A stretch of DNA of 64,000 nucleotides from Plutella xylostella (taxonomy: Eukaryota; Arthropoda; Insecta; Lepidoptera; Plutellidae): NCBI RefSeq assembly GCF_932276165.1, contig NC_064006.1:1116001-1180000 (forward strand). The letters run 5' to 3'. The position numbers and the translations under genes were made by a program. The notes below the pieces were generated by a model, which searched no databases, was not told the origin of the DNA, and worked only from the letters and a program-made list of their open reading frames with translations. The number at the start of each line of letters is the position of its first letter. Within the stretch, counting starts at the first letter, position 1. This document shows, piece by piece, positions 10,703-20,912 of the stretch.

Positions 10703-13149
10703 AAATATTGCGTTACAAAAGAATCTGGTTACGACAAACCGTTTTGCAATCCACACTGCAATTATGCCAAAGTAAATTTGACATCCCGGCTAGTGCAGCC
10801 ACAAAAGCTATTCTCAGTACAAATTACTGGAACACACGAGAACAAACGACCGTACATACAATTTAATATCCGGATATGACTAATATTACGATTCGGTATG
10901 TCACTGTTAAGGTAAACATGTTGCGTACAGTAACGTAACTGGGGACGCTACACGGGTTAGTTATCGAAGTCGATGAAATTGTTTGCGCCACTCAAATTCG
11001 GCCAATTACAGAACCGTATTCATGGCGAATCAAGATAGTAACGTTTATCTACGGCGATAAATGCAAATAAAGTGCATTACTTTATATGCACAAAAAAAAG
11101 TTAAAGATAAAAGGCAGTCTCATTGCCAAGGCAATACGTATTTACGTCAAAACCAGTCAGCGTACTTAGATATAGCGATATTTGTCTACTATGTACAGTC
11201 ATTAGTATTATCAATGCAAACGCAACTATCTGCGTTTAAAACGCTGGTCTACGCTTTTCATCTAAATCATGTGCTATGCTTTGCCCCTTATGGTGCTTGT
11301 ACACGGTGCATGCAGCTGGAGCAAGTAAAGATGCGGGTTACACGCGAGAGTAATATGCGAAAGCTATTTGTTCGCTAAGCTCAAGCTATTTTTTACGATG
11401 TATGTTTACGATGCGTATAACCCGCGCAAGTGACTCAACATGCGCAAGCTACACCCTTACAGCAGCTAAGTTACTGCCTGCAACAACTTTACCGTCACTG
11501 TCAGAACGCTGTGACCGAATTTAACATCGCTCTAAACAAAGGGAGATGCGAACTGTATGTAGTATTGTTTTACCAATAAACGCGGCCATTGTCATTGTCA
11601 TACCAGTTGCGTGCCCTGATGGATGTTGTATCTTACCTGAAATAGAATAAAAAAGGTAAATTGTAGCCCGTTTTTATTGAAATCTCATGTACTTTGGGTA
11701 TTTCGATGTATCAATTTTACGTGACATGTCGAATCGATCAACGAAGTTGTGAGGCTCGTAAATATTTATGTAGGAGGATGTTTCTACTGAAAATATGTTT
11801 GGTTGTCTATTGTTTGTTATATGTTATGTATTATTCACATGATATCTATTGACGTGAACCGTATCGCCGTAAAAATTTAATTCCTAATCATAATATAATA
11901 CCTACATATTTATTATAGTCACAAAATGTTATAGATAAGTAAATGTAAATTATTCCATATTGAAGAAGTTAAATGATTTTGTCTAAAATAGAGTAATATC
12001 TGCCAAATAACATAATGAAGAAAAAAAAATTAAAAAATTATTTTTTTGTTTGGAATGATTTTCTGAGTAACTATTTTTGCCTTACTTCGTATACTGACCA
12101 TTTTGAACACTCTGTATTCGGAATACCTACTCGAATTACAATTATTACTAAAATGTTTGCTTTAGAACTACTCTTACAAACATATTGACAAACAAGTTTT
12201 AAGGGTTGTATTGTAGATCCCTTAGTAACCTTACTCATCAAACAGTGCGGGTATTTACTATTTGTGTGTATAAGCCTGTTTTCTATATGCCTTTTGTTTT
12301 GGGGAAATGGGTCTCAAATCTCATATAAGTACTGTGGGATTACCACCACCGAACATAAGCAATCGACAATCCTACAGCAGCGGTGTCGGTCGTGGTACGG
12401 TAGCTGTTTAAGATAATTAAGATTCGCCAGACAAAATAATAATACAACTTCAGGATACTTTAACTTGAAGCAATAAAAAATACACATTACTGATGTAAAA
12501 ACTAAAAAATACCAATACAAACGCAATCAAATTTTGAAACGCGAAAATAATTATGTCAAGTATTTCTGCGACAAAAACATCGCACTACAAAAAAAAACGC
12601 AATGCGCGCAGACTCTAAAAGGGATTCATTCAATTCAAGTTTTCGGTTCTTTCAGATTGCTCCCAATATGCTGACAACACAGACAAACACTTTTCTCTCT
12701 TTCGCCAGCTAGAAATGGCTTGCTCGCAAAAACTTTGATTGGGGTTTGTCCCGTGAGTGGCCCACAGATTTGTCACGCCAAGCCTTTTGGGTGTCGCGTC
12801 TGCTTCTTTATTACAACTCCACGCCACTACCACGGCACAGCGACGTTTCCAATAGCATTGTTATGTCATAAATGTGACGAATTGCGATATGTCGTCTGTT
12901 GCAAACTCATGTCGTCCGATGCCAAGTGTTGTTTGGGACAATGTGGCATCGGTCGCTATAATATTCTAAGGGCGAGGCCCCATTGCTGCGGTGCGTCGCC
13001 GCGCTGCTTTGTTCACCATAATTTTTTATTCAGGATAATATTCCGTTTCTTCTACTATTTTAGCAGACTTGTCGGCAAGTCCCGTGGGGCGGAAACCGAT
13101 TTGCGATCCCGAGACTTCTGTTCCATTGTTGAAAAGAAGCTTGTTATGT
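10703..13149. other. Repeat-poor stretch, no supported gene
   Basis: Nothing here resembles a known protein. A 105-codon frame (11061-11378) and a 158-codon frame (12720-13196) exist but show no domain. A short GC-rich block at 12971-13010 (GGGCGAGGCCCCATTGCTGC) recurs at 47738 and, worn, at 60530. ACGTGAACCGTATCGCCG at 11852 is an H1 fragment. Confidence 0.45.
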
Positions 13150-13623
13150 CAGAAGTTGAATCAGCATGTCAATATAGGTACAGGGTGTTGCAATAGTAGT
13201 ATAGTGAGCCGAAAGGGGGTCATTCCGGAGGTCACCCTGAACAACTTTTGTCTTGCGTAGGTACGCAAGACAGGCGCAATACATTGCTTTTCAAGAGTAG
13301 CGGTACAGACAAGAAGCAAAACTAAAACGTTGCCAAAATAAAAGATAAGCGGGTTTATCATTACGACTAATGCGTTGAGAGTTTCGGACTTACAGAACGT
13401 CTTTTAAAGCTATGAAAAAAAGAGTGCGATTTTGCAAATATGATTTCTCACTTTCAGTATTATTTTTATACCTACACTTAAAGTTCGAAATCCAAAAAGA
13501 AAAAAATCCAAAAGTCGTAAGACAAAAGTTGTTCAGGATGACCTCCGGAATGACCCCCTTTCGGCTCACTATACTACTATTGCAACACCCTGTACCTATA
13601 TTGACATGCTGATTCAACTTCTG
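13150..13623. mobile_element. M3-type long palindrome
   Basis: Arms 13150-13254 and 13519-13623 (105 bp each) are inverted copies that differ at about one position. They contain CAGGGTGTTGCAATAG, ATAGTGAGCCGAAAGGGGGT and CATTCCGGAGGTCA. The 264-bp centre has no ORF of note. The outer AGTTGAATCAGCATGTCAAT also occurs next to the M3 half at 15006-15108, so it belongs to the element. The arms are nearly identical, which suggests a young insertion or gene conversion between arms. Confidence 0.85.
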
Positions 13624-13975
13624 GTATTTGGTTCTTAGTGCTAGGTTCTAAAAAAGGCATTATCTTGATGAACATTTATGTATTTTTACTTTTTATAAAA
13701 TCGATTTTGAAGAGAAGTTATGATTTTTTAAATGTTGAGAACGCAATACATTGCCTTTCAAGAGTAGGGGGGCTGACTGTGTTTAATGCGAGCAGCAGAC
13801 ATCTTGCACTGCAATAACTGCGGGTGACGTCACTGAAACTAATTCACCATCCGCAGTATATTTTAATCATGCGAGCCCGTTTCATAAAACTTACATATTT
13901 TATTGCCATTATGAAAATTTGAGCTCTATGGTTTTAAATCTAAATTTTCATGGAATAAAAATCCATTAGCCCTTT

Positions 13976-14085
13976 GCACACGACTGTAATCCCCGAAGGG
14001 GTAGTCAGAGGTTGCTCACAAGCGAGCCACCCACTTTTCGCAGCACATTTGTACTCTCGTCATAGGTTGCGAACCATATCGCTGT
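13976..14085 (+). repeat. H1 repeat
   Basis: ACGACTGTAATCCCCGAAGG, GGTAGTCAGAGG, CACAAGCGAGCCACCCAC, TTTTCGCAGCACATTTGTAC and GGTTGCGAACCATATCGCTG. Related to the T1b SINE tail read on the opposite strand. Other copies: 32068, 40818 (-), 44601, 56098. Confidence 0.75.
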
Positions 14086-14604
14086 TTTGAGTAAGTATAG
14101 AAAATACGGTCAGCCCAAAACGCATCTACGTGCGTTCATAACATACACGCAACACGCAGCGAGATGCGATGCAATGTGAAAACCGTCGTATTATTAATTT
14201 ATAAAACGGCTGCGTTGATGAGTGTAATAACTGTAAAACTGAATGTTCGTAGTGCACCACATTGCGTTACCGTTTGTGTTTGTTTATATGCCACTAGTAT
14301 TGTTTAGCTTGTTAGACCCTAGTCGGATTTCAAATTCAGAGATGAGTTTTTGAAGGATGTTTTAATATTCTGCTAACATACCTAAGTATGTACCTACCTG
14401 TAAGAGCACTGTATATATTATTAAGAAATATTATAAATAAATGAACAATAAAACAACAACAATAAACATACCTATAAATTTTGGCTTTGTCCTTAGTTAA
14501 ATTTTCTAAAAATTAGATTTATTTCAAAAAGGCAAGGTAATTTTTCAAATATGAAAATATGTTTACACAGGGTAAAAAAATAATTCAAAAAATTTTGTTT
14601 ATTC
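14086..14604. other. No recognised feature
   Basis: AT-rich; nothing supported. Confidence 0.45.
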
Positions 14605-14812
14605 ACTCTGACGGTGAAGGAAAACCTTAGGAAGCCTGCACATCTAGATTAAACACATCTAGATAATTATGTGAACCCATCAACCCGCAGTGGACCAGCG
14701 TGGTGGGAAATGGTGAAAGCTAGGAAGGCAGTTTAGACCTTTGGGATATGCACATAGTTTCTATTCGAGAGAGCCAGGTGCTTACACCCCCACAACAGAG
14801 TATAGAATACCT
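14605..14812 (+). repeat. T2 SINE, 5'-truncated
   Basis: ACGGTGAAGGAAAAC, CACATCTAGATAATTATGTG, GACCAGCGTGGTGGGAAATG and GAGAGAGCCAGGTGC; the tRNA-like head is missing. Confidence 0.85.
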
Positions 14813-15005
14813 GGATACTAGCCTAGATGCCTAGTGTTTATATTTATGTTGCTCTGCGGCAGAGCCACAGTGCGCTAAACAAGTTCATTCGTTAACACCA
14901 GTCGTTTTGGAATGTAGCCGGCTAGAATAGAGTTGCGGATTAATTAACTATGTTGGATTTACAATTTTAATTTTCTATGTTTCTATAACAAAGATTTTTT
15001 TTTCA

Positions 15006-15108
15006 AAAGTTGTTCAGAATGTTCCCCTGAGTCACCCATTTTCGGTTTACCATACCATTTTTGCAACACTCTGTATATTGATAATGCTGATTCAACTTTT
15101 CATACAAC
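15006..15108 (+). repeat. M3 half-element
   Basis: AAGTTGTTCAGAATGTTCCC, TGAGTCACCCATTTTCGG, TTTTTGCAACACTCTGTATA, then TGATAATGCTGATTCAACTT, which matches the outer arm of the palindrome at 13150-13623. Confidence 0.7.
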
Positions 15109-15339
15109 TCACTTCTTTTCAACAATGGAAACAGAAGTATCGGATTCACAAATCGGTGAACACTCTGTATAATGATGCGTGGTCAAACGCTATGTCGCAG
15201 TGTGGCCACTGGTACCTGTATTCAGGGCAACAGACAATGCCCAGCGCTGCTGGAGTGTCATTGTGTGTGAACGTATGGTGCCTTACATCGGCTGAAGCGG
15301 TTTAGCAATGGACTTAGATTGGCCTAGACACCGCATGTA

Positions 15340-15608
15340 TAATATAATAATAATAATATGTGGGGACATCTCACACACGGCCATCCGACCTCAAGCTAGG
15401 CAGAACCTGTTTTATGGGTATCGGACCGTTGATATAATTCTACACAAATACATAGATAGTTGCATACTAAATATATAGGTAAATATCAACACCCAAGACC
15501 CGAGTACAAATATCTGTCTTTAAACAAATATCTGCCCCAGCCGGGAATCGAACCCGGGACCTTCGGCATAGCAGTCAGGGTCACTAACCACTACACCATT
15601 CGGTCGTC
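15340..15608 (-). mobile_element. T1a tRNA-derived SINE
   Basis: Minus-strand copy with an intact body: the head (B box read as GGTTCGATTCCCGG on minus) is near 15540-15608 and the tail is an (AAT)n run at 15340-15357. Confidence 0.92.
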
Positions 15609-15671
15609 TAATATGTACTACGCGTGTAAAAAGTGAGCCAATAACCTAACCAATATCCCTGATATTCATCA

Positions 15672-15717
15672 CTAAAAGTCGTTTAAGTTCTGCATTCAGA
15701 ACTTAAACGACTTTTAG
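15672..15717. repeat. Perfect 21-bp hairpin
   Basis: Arms 15672-15692 and 15697-15717 are perfect inverted copies around a 4-bp spacer (CATT). The loop is too short for a typical miRNA precursor. Probably a small foldback. Confidence 0.75.
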
Positions 15718-16632
15718 CCATTGCTAAGCTGATTTTATATAAAACATGGTTAAGAATATTCGGGGTAACATTACTTATCATTCCTGAAAACTAAACGAAA
15801 ATCGGCCCACCACAGAAATGGCGTAAGGCTCTAAGGTATTTGATAGCCCTATGTCATATGTTTTCAGTACCTCTTCCTATAAGTATATTAATTAAGATTA
15901 TATTCTTATTTTTAGGTCACGTTACGTTTTAAGTGAGTTCTATTTAAAAACCGCAGCTGTTATAATTATGATGAAACTTTTATTGCCTGTGATTAATATC
16001 TTCTTCAAAAGATAAACAATATTTTAGTTTTAATCTTTATTAATGGGATTTTAAGACGCACATAAACTGATTTGTGCCTGTGAATCATTTCGTTTATTTT
16101 AGAATAATCTGTGTGTGATGTGCACGTACGATACGAGTACTAAAACAAAAATAATAATTCTGAGGGCCTGTTTCACAATGTCTTGTTATACCTAATTAAT
16201 AAACTAAATTCAAAATACACGAATGACACCCTGTTTCGACTTACTATACCTTTTATTTTAACAACCGTATATTCGCTGTACCGCTTACCTTTTACCACGC
16301 GACGGCCACGCGTTTTTAGGCCACACTGATTACGTTTTGAATGCTGCTCCTCTATGAATGTTTTCAAACAAAAGTGCTGGAGTGCGGTATTTGAGCTTCA
16401 ATGTACGCGCAGAATTTTCAAATAGCCATCCACTGGTCCGGATTTTATTACTTTTTGACGATGCCTTTATGACTTTTTTACAACGTGTTTAACGGAGTTT
16501 TTCTTACTCCGATTGAGCTGTAAATCATAATCGTTTATACGTTTAAGTATATGAGATTTTTGGTTATGATTTCAGGTAATAAAATTCATGTTTTACGTGG
16601 GGATAATTAGGCGATTTGGTTTTGATTGAAGT
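15718..16632. other. No recognised gene
   Basis: AT-rich. GACACCCTGTTTCGACTTAC at 16228-16247 recalls the M3 terminus. Nothing else supported. Confidence 0.4.
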
Positions 16633-16644
16633 TTTTGTCCTGAT

Positions 16645-16983
16645 TCTATTCTATTCTATTCTATTCTGTGGGGGTGTTAGTACCTGCACCTGGCTCTCTC
16701 GAATGGAACCTTTGTGCATATCCCCAAGGTCTAAACTGCCTTCCTAAGCTTGGACCATTTCCCACCACGCTGGTCCACTGCGGGTTGGTGGGTTCACATA
16801 TCTAGATGTGCTAAATCTAGATATGCAGGTTTCCTCACGATGTTTTCCTTCACCGTAAGAGCGATGGTATGCATTGTACTTAAATTCAGAAAAGAACTCA
16901 TTGGTACATGTCAGCGCCGGCATTCGAACCCGCATCTCTGGCGTGAGAAGCGGGTGCTTACCCGACTGAGCTACCACCGCTCC
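16645..16983 (-). mobile_element. T2 tRNA-derived SINE, full length
   Basis: Complete minus-strand copy with its (TTCTA)n tail at 16645-16667 and tRNA-like head at 16915-16983. A 12-bp target-site duplication TTTTGTCCTGAT lies at 16633-16644 and 16984-16995. Confidence 0.93.
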
Positions 16984-17128
16984 TTTTGTCCTGATATTTC
17001 CATAGCATTTTTATAAAGTGGCTAAGGCCGAGGCCAGAGTGTTGAGGTGCTTCTTGGAAGACCAGCAGTTTATGATAATGTGAGTTATATTTTCTCTAAT
17101 ACACTCACGAACAATAAATTTATTAATT

Positions 17129-17404
17129 ATTTTTTTTTTTTTTTTTTTTTTTATACGCACTCACGCCTTGTACTAATGTACTCCCTTGCGGGGTAGGCAG
17201 AGGTGCATTGCTGCACCCACTTTTCGCCAGAGTGTATGTTAGTCCCAATGTAATAGGGGGCGGGCCTATTGCCATTTTACGGGCACATCCAAGACCCGAG
17301 AACAAATATCTGTGTTTAAACAAATATCTGCCCCAGCCGGGAATCGAACCCGGGACCATCGGCTTAGTAGTCAGGTCACTAACCACTACGCCATTCGGTC
17401 GTCG
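17129..17404 (-). mobile_element. T1b tRNA-derived SINE, full length
   Basis: Complete minus-strand copy; the poly-T at 17130-17152 is its poly-A tail. The target-site duplication TTTATTAATT lies at 17119-17128 and 17405-17414. A long pure A tail suggests a fairly recent, LINE-driven insertion. Confidence 0.93.
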
Positions 17405-17492
17405 TTTATTAATTTAAGGTCCACTTAAAAAAAACCCCCTTTTTTTAAAACATTTCTTTTGAAAGACTACAATACCTATTTACTTTTTCTAA

Positions 17493-17613
17493 TGGTAATG
17501 TTCTGATGCGATGTTGAATGTACTTCAATATTTTAGTCAGCGCCATTAAGCTACCCATTTCCGTTTAGGAGAAATTTGGTGCCATGTCACTGGAACTTTT
17601 TCATTGCTCGTGA
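17493..17613 (+). repeat. M1 MITE, 3' half
   Basis: GGTAATGTTCTGATGC, TACTTCAATATTTTAGTCAG, TTTCCGTTTAGGAG and terminal ACTTTTTCATTGCTCGTGAG. Confidence 0.8.
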
Positions 17614-18035
17614 GTACATTAATGGCTTTGAGATTGATGTACATTGTAGAACATAAGTGTTAAACATGAGTCGTCTGCCCTAATTCAGTTCCCAGATTCA
17701 ATATCCGGCCATACCTAAACACAAAGCATCTAATCAAGCCATACAGATGCAGTCGACACAATCACAAACCAATACTACCTTATTTCGTAAACTGTAGAAT
17801 TGAAAATCAACTGGCAATTGTGATTTCCCACGGTCCGTTTTTTTGAGACCAGTTAATGGTTTAGTATGACGATTTTATTGAAGGTATTGGGTGTTATTAT
17901 TGGATTCGGAAATTGATTTTAGGGCCAAGTGGCTTACTTTGACTTTACGATTACTGGTTTTATTTATTTATGCTTTTAATGGGCCAGCAAAATCATCATT
18001 GGCCACGACATCTTGATCAGATGATAGTTGCAGCG
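17614..18035. other. No recognised feature
   Basis: Nothing supported. Confidence 0.4.
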
Positions 18036-18185
18036 TCAATCCATTCGATGGGAAGAGGTTTGTGCGCATCTTTTTCTATGGCTGTAGAGTCCGATTGCAG
18101 CTCGACACCTTCTGCCACAGAGATCGCAAGTGTAGCGTGAGTCTGCAGACGGTTCTTGAACTGCACGAAGTCTTTTCTGCCTCAA
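18036..18185 (-). pseudogene. LINE-type C-terminal zinc finger, relic
   Basis: The minus-strand frame ends in YTCDLCGRRCRAAIGLYSH followed by RKRC, giving a C-X2-C-X12-H-X4-C finger, then a short tail to a stop at 18036. This 'CDLCGR.C...IGL.SH...C' end is what I know from the extreme C-termini of some animal LINE endonuclease/reverse-transcriptase proteins. No reverse transcriptase remains upstream, so this is a 5'-truncated relic. A host zinc-finger exon is less likely because only one finger is present and the flanks are noncoding. Confidence 0.6.
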
Positions 18186-18445
18186 AATATGCACAGAATA
18201 TAAGTAATTATTATTTATGTACTTATAACAATGGGACGGAACCAAACAGCAGGTGAATTGAGTATATTATGTATAGTTATAAATATTTGAATTCTGATCA
18301 GATACCTATTATCATAAACTCCAGACACAAACACATATGAAACTTACAACACCAGCAATTTATGACGACGGCTTAGGCTACATTTAAACGAATCTTCTTA
18401 TACAATATAGTATAAGTATAATATAGTATATCTAAGCCCGCGGTT

Positions 18446-18551
18446 ACAAAATTCGCGAATTTTGAAATTCTGATTTCAGTTTCGGGCTTAGATTACCATG
18501 CTGCACATGTAGGTTTCGGCTTATTATACCCTTTTTGCAACGCCCTGTATA
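18446..18551 (+). repeat. M3 half-element
   Basis: TTCGCGAATTTTGAAATTC, TGATTTCAGTTTCGGGCTTA, CATGCTGCACATGTAGG and CTTTTTGCAACGCCCTGTAT match the right arm of 46363-46623. Confidence 0.85.
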
Positions 18552-18694
18552 AATATAATATTCATAAAGGCCCTTCACCATTACACACCAAACGAGATAA
18601 TCCGGTGAATAATTGTGCAACCGATAACATTAATTTACAGCTTCGAATATGATGGCGTTTACTATCGTTTAATTTAATTGATGGCCACCGGGCA

Positions 18695-18782
18695 TTACGA
18701 CCTGATGGCGCTGTGGTTAGTAACTCTTATTGCTTTGCCGAGGGACCCAGGTTCAATTCGCGACCGGTAGAGTTTTTTTAAA
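18695..18782 (+). repeat. tRNA-like SINE head, decayed
   Basis: GACCTGATGGCGCTGTGGTTAG (A-box area, written approximately) and GACCCAGGTTCAATTCG (B box) followed by a T run. An old T1-like SINE. Not a tRNA gene; no acceptor pairing. Confidence 0.6.
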
Positions 18783-18884
18783 GCCAATTAGTTATTCTAG
18801 TTTTTTCGGTATATCTTGTTAAATGTTCGTGTTGTGTCATATCTCCAACTGTATGTTTACGTAACTGAGGGCTGATTTTTTAAT

Positions 18885-18992
18885 GGTCAGATAAGGGTTA
18901 TCTGCGGAATAATTCTGATGCTGTCGCGTCTGACTGGTTGTGTTAGACAGTGACAGCTACAATTTTATTCGTCTGATAGCGTTTATCTGACC
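18885..18992. repeat. Foldback element
   Basis: Ends GGTCAGATAA at 18885 and TTATCTGACC at 18992 are inverted copies, and the similarity continues imperfectly inward (TTATC...GAATAA). MITE-like, 108 bp. Confidence 0.6.
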
Positions 18993-19242
18993 TTTGAAAA
19001 AGATTTTTATCGTAATATCCTTCCACCCAAAGGTTCTAAGACTGATTTTCCAACCAATTTATGGACAACATTTATTGATAAATCGCACGATCTAATCGGA
19101 GGTTGAGCGAAGTTAATCGAAGCAAATAATGGGCAATTTGTAGTTCACGGAAACAAGATTCAACGATTTGGGTAACATGTGAGTAAATATTAGGAAACAT
19201 AATAATAATAATGACTTAATAGTGGCCAGTTTCAATACGTTT

Positions 19243-19409
19243 AGGTACACGAGCAATGGTAAGTTCGACTTACAAAAATTTCGACACCAAAATGATTAAA
19301 ATATCCGCGTTTTTAATTGGTAAAGTTCTGATGCACTGTTAAATATTCTTCAATATTGCTGACTAGTCGTTGGTGCTATGTCACTAGATTTTTTTAATTG
19401 CTCGTTAGT
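19243..19409 (+). repeat. M1 MITE, decayed
   Basis: Left end TACACGAGCAATGG and right end TTTTTAATTGCTCGTTAGTA, with TTCTGATGCACTGTTAAATA inside. Internal deletion near the CGTCATTAAGC block. Confidence 0.65.
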
Positions 19410-20040
19410 ATATTACGAAATATTATGACTTAATGATGGCCAGTTTCAATATCTGTAGGTAGGTATTGTTGGAAAAAGAAAAGTTTATAGTTTGAATTTA
19501 GTATGACATAATATTATTATGATCTATGGAATCTGTCTTCGCCCCGTGTTCTAGCTGTCGTGTGTGTTGCAGAAAATTAATATTATTATTCATCAGAAAA
19601 CTCAAGTTTTACTTGCTATTCCTTCAAAACCTCAACAGGTATATTAATTTCTATACAGGTTGTTTGGACCCAGCTTCCAAACACCCTGTATACTGATAGC
19701 TTATTCAGTGACCGCGGCTATTCGGATGAAAAATTGTTATGAGGTACTTACAAAACTTAAACATGACATTTATTTCACTTCCTCATAAATTACATCAATT
19801 ACCCGCTAATAAGAAGAATATTTAACGACTTTCAACGTCCAGTAGCATTACCAGAATATTGTGTTTTCTTCCCCCGCCTGAAATGATTACATTTAGCCCC
19901 TCAATAGTCCTTAGAGTAATCTCATCAGACAACTTAGTCCCGCGGGCCCTAATTGTGCGAAGTTAGACTACAATTGACAAACAAGAAAGAAAGTTTGGCA
20001 TTTCGTGCGCGCGTCTACTAATGAGTAGGTGAGTACGGTT
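19410..20040. other. No recognised gene
   Basis: AT-rich. CAAACACCCTGTATACTGAT at 19678 recalls an M3 end. Nothing else supported. Confidence 0.4.
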
Positions 20041-20048
20041 GTTGTTAT

Positions 20049-20355
20049 CTTAGATTAACAATATACGTACTAGATGGAGTGTAAGTGCAACCTAATAGAT
20101 GGAGTGTCAGTGCAAAAGTAACGTCTTGACAAATGGCACTCCATTTTTTAATTAGTTCGTTTAGCAGATTTGTAACCTTATTCATTGTTAAAATGGTTGT
20201 CATTAGGTTGAACTTTAAATCGTTTGACAGTAAACAAAATGCGGACAGTTTTTTGCTTTGTTTTTTTGGACGTGACACCCCATCTTGTTCGTACCTATAT
20301 GAAAGAAAGAAAGAAAGAAAGAAGGACACATTAACTAGTATATCGTTAATCTAAG
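20049..20355. mobile_element. M4 MITE (hAT-like)
   Basis: Terminal inverted repeats CTTAGATTAACAATATACG (left) and the complement of ATATCGTTAATCTAAG (right). Subterminal AGATGGAGTGTCAGTGCAAA is partly duplicated on the left. Related copies at 55938-56359 and 60137-60420; the latter shows an 8-bp target duplication. No transposase. Contains a (GAAA)n run at about 20303-20322. Confidence 0.8.
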
Positions 20356-20499
20356 GTGAGCACGGTTGTCACCGAAGATCTGAGATTTTGTTATTCCACT
20401 CGTGAGTTCACTATTTAAGTTGTGTTGTGTTTACCTATCTATTTATTTATTTATTTATTTAAACTGGAACACCAGCAGCTTATACAACTAACATATTTA

Positions 20500-20900
20500 A
20501 GACAGATATCTATATATTCTATAGCATATTATTATGTTTCTTTGTAGATAATAATCATATCAGCTTTCCGAAACCCATATTACAGGCTCTAACTACTGCC
20601 GGGCAATGAAAAAGTTCCATTAAGAAAATTACCAAATTACTCTTAAACGAAAACCAACTTAATGACGTGACATGAAATACCTACCTATAATATTTTTTTA
20701 AAATTTTAGTACAAGGAACGGAGCATCAGAATATTACCAACTAGAAACGTAAATATTTTGTTCAAATTTTCCATTAAATGTTTAAAAAAATTGAGGCTTT
20801 TCGGTATCTGCATTTTGTAAGCGGAACTGTTTTTTTGCACGTGAGTGTAGTTTGGGGTCGGATGGCCGTGTGTGAGATGTCTCAATGTATTTATTTATCA
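20500..20900 (+). repeat. T1a SINE fragment interrupted by M1
   Basis: 20500-20595 and 20848-20900 together match the 3' half of T1a. They are joined at the TA in GCTCTGCCTAGCTTGG of the copy at 8167. M1 lies at that TA. Confidence 0.8.
20596..20847. mobile_element. M1 MITE with TA duplication
   Basis: 252-bp element with inverted ends (CTGCCGGGCAATGAAAAAG left; TTTTTTTGCACGTGAGTG right), flanked by TA at 20594-20595 and 20848-20849. The uninterrupted T1a copies have a single TA, so the duplication is visible. TA targeting fits the Tc1/mariner superfamily. No ORF. Confidence 0.88.
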
Positions 20901-20912
20901 TTCACTAGTATA

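Noticed and set aside
12720..13196. 158-codon plus-strand open frame
   Set aside because: No recognisable domain, odd composition (Cys/His/Arg scatter), and it runs into the M3 palindrome arm.
20300..20325. (GAAA)n run as a regulatory or CRISPR-like repeat
   Set aside because: Simple microsatellite within M4; a similar run is at about 41801. No spacer-repeat pattern anywhere in the window.
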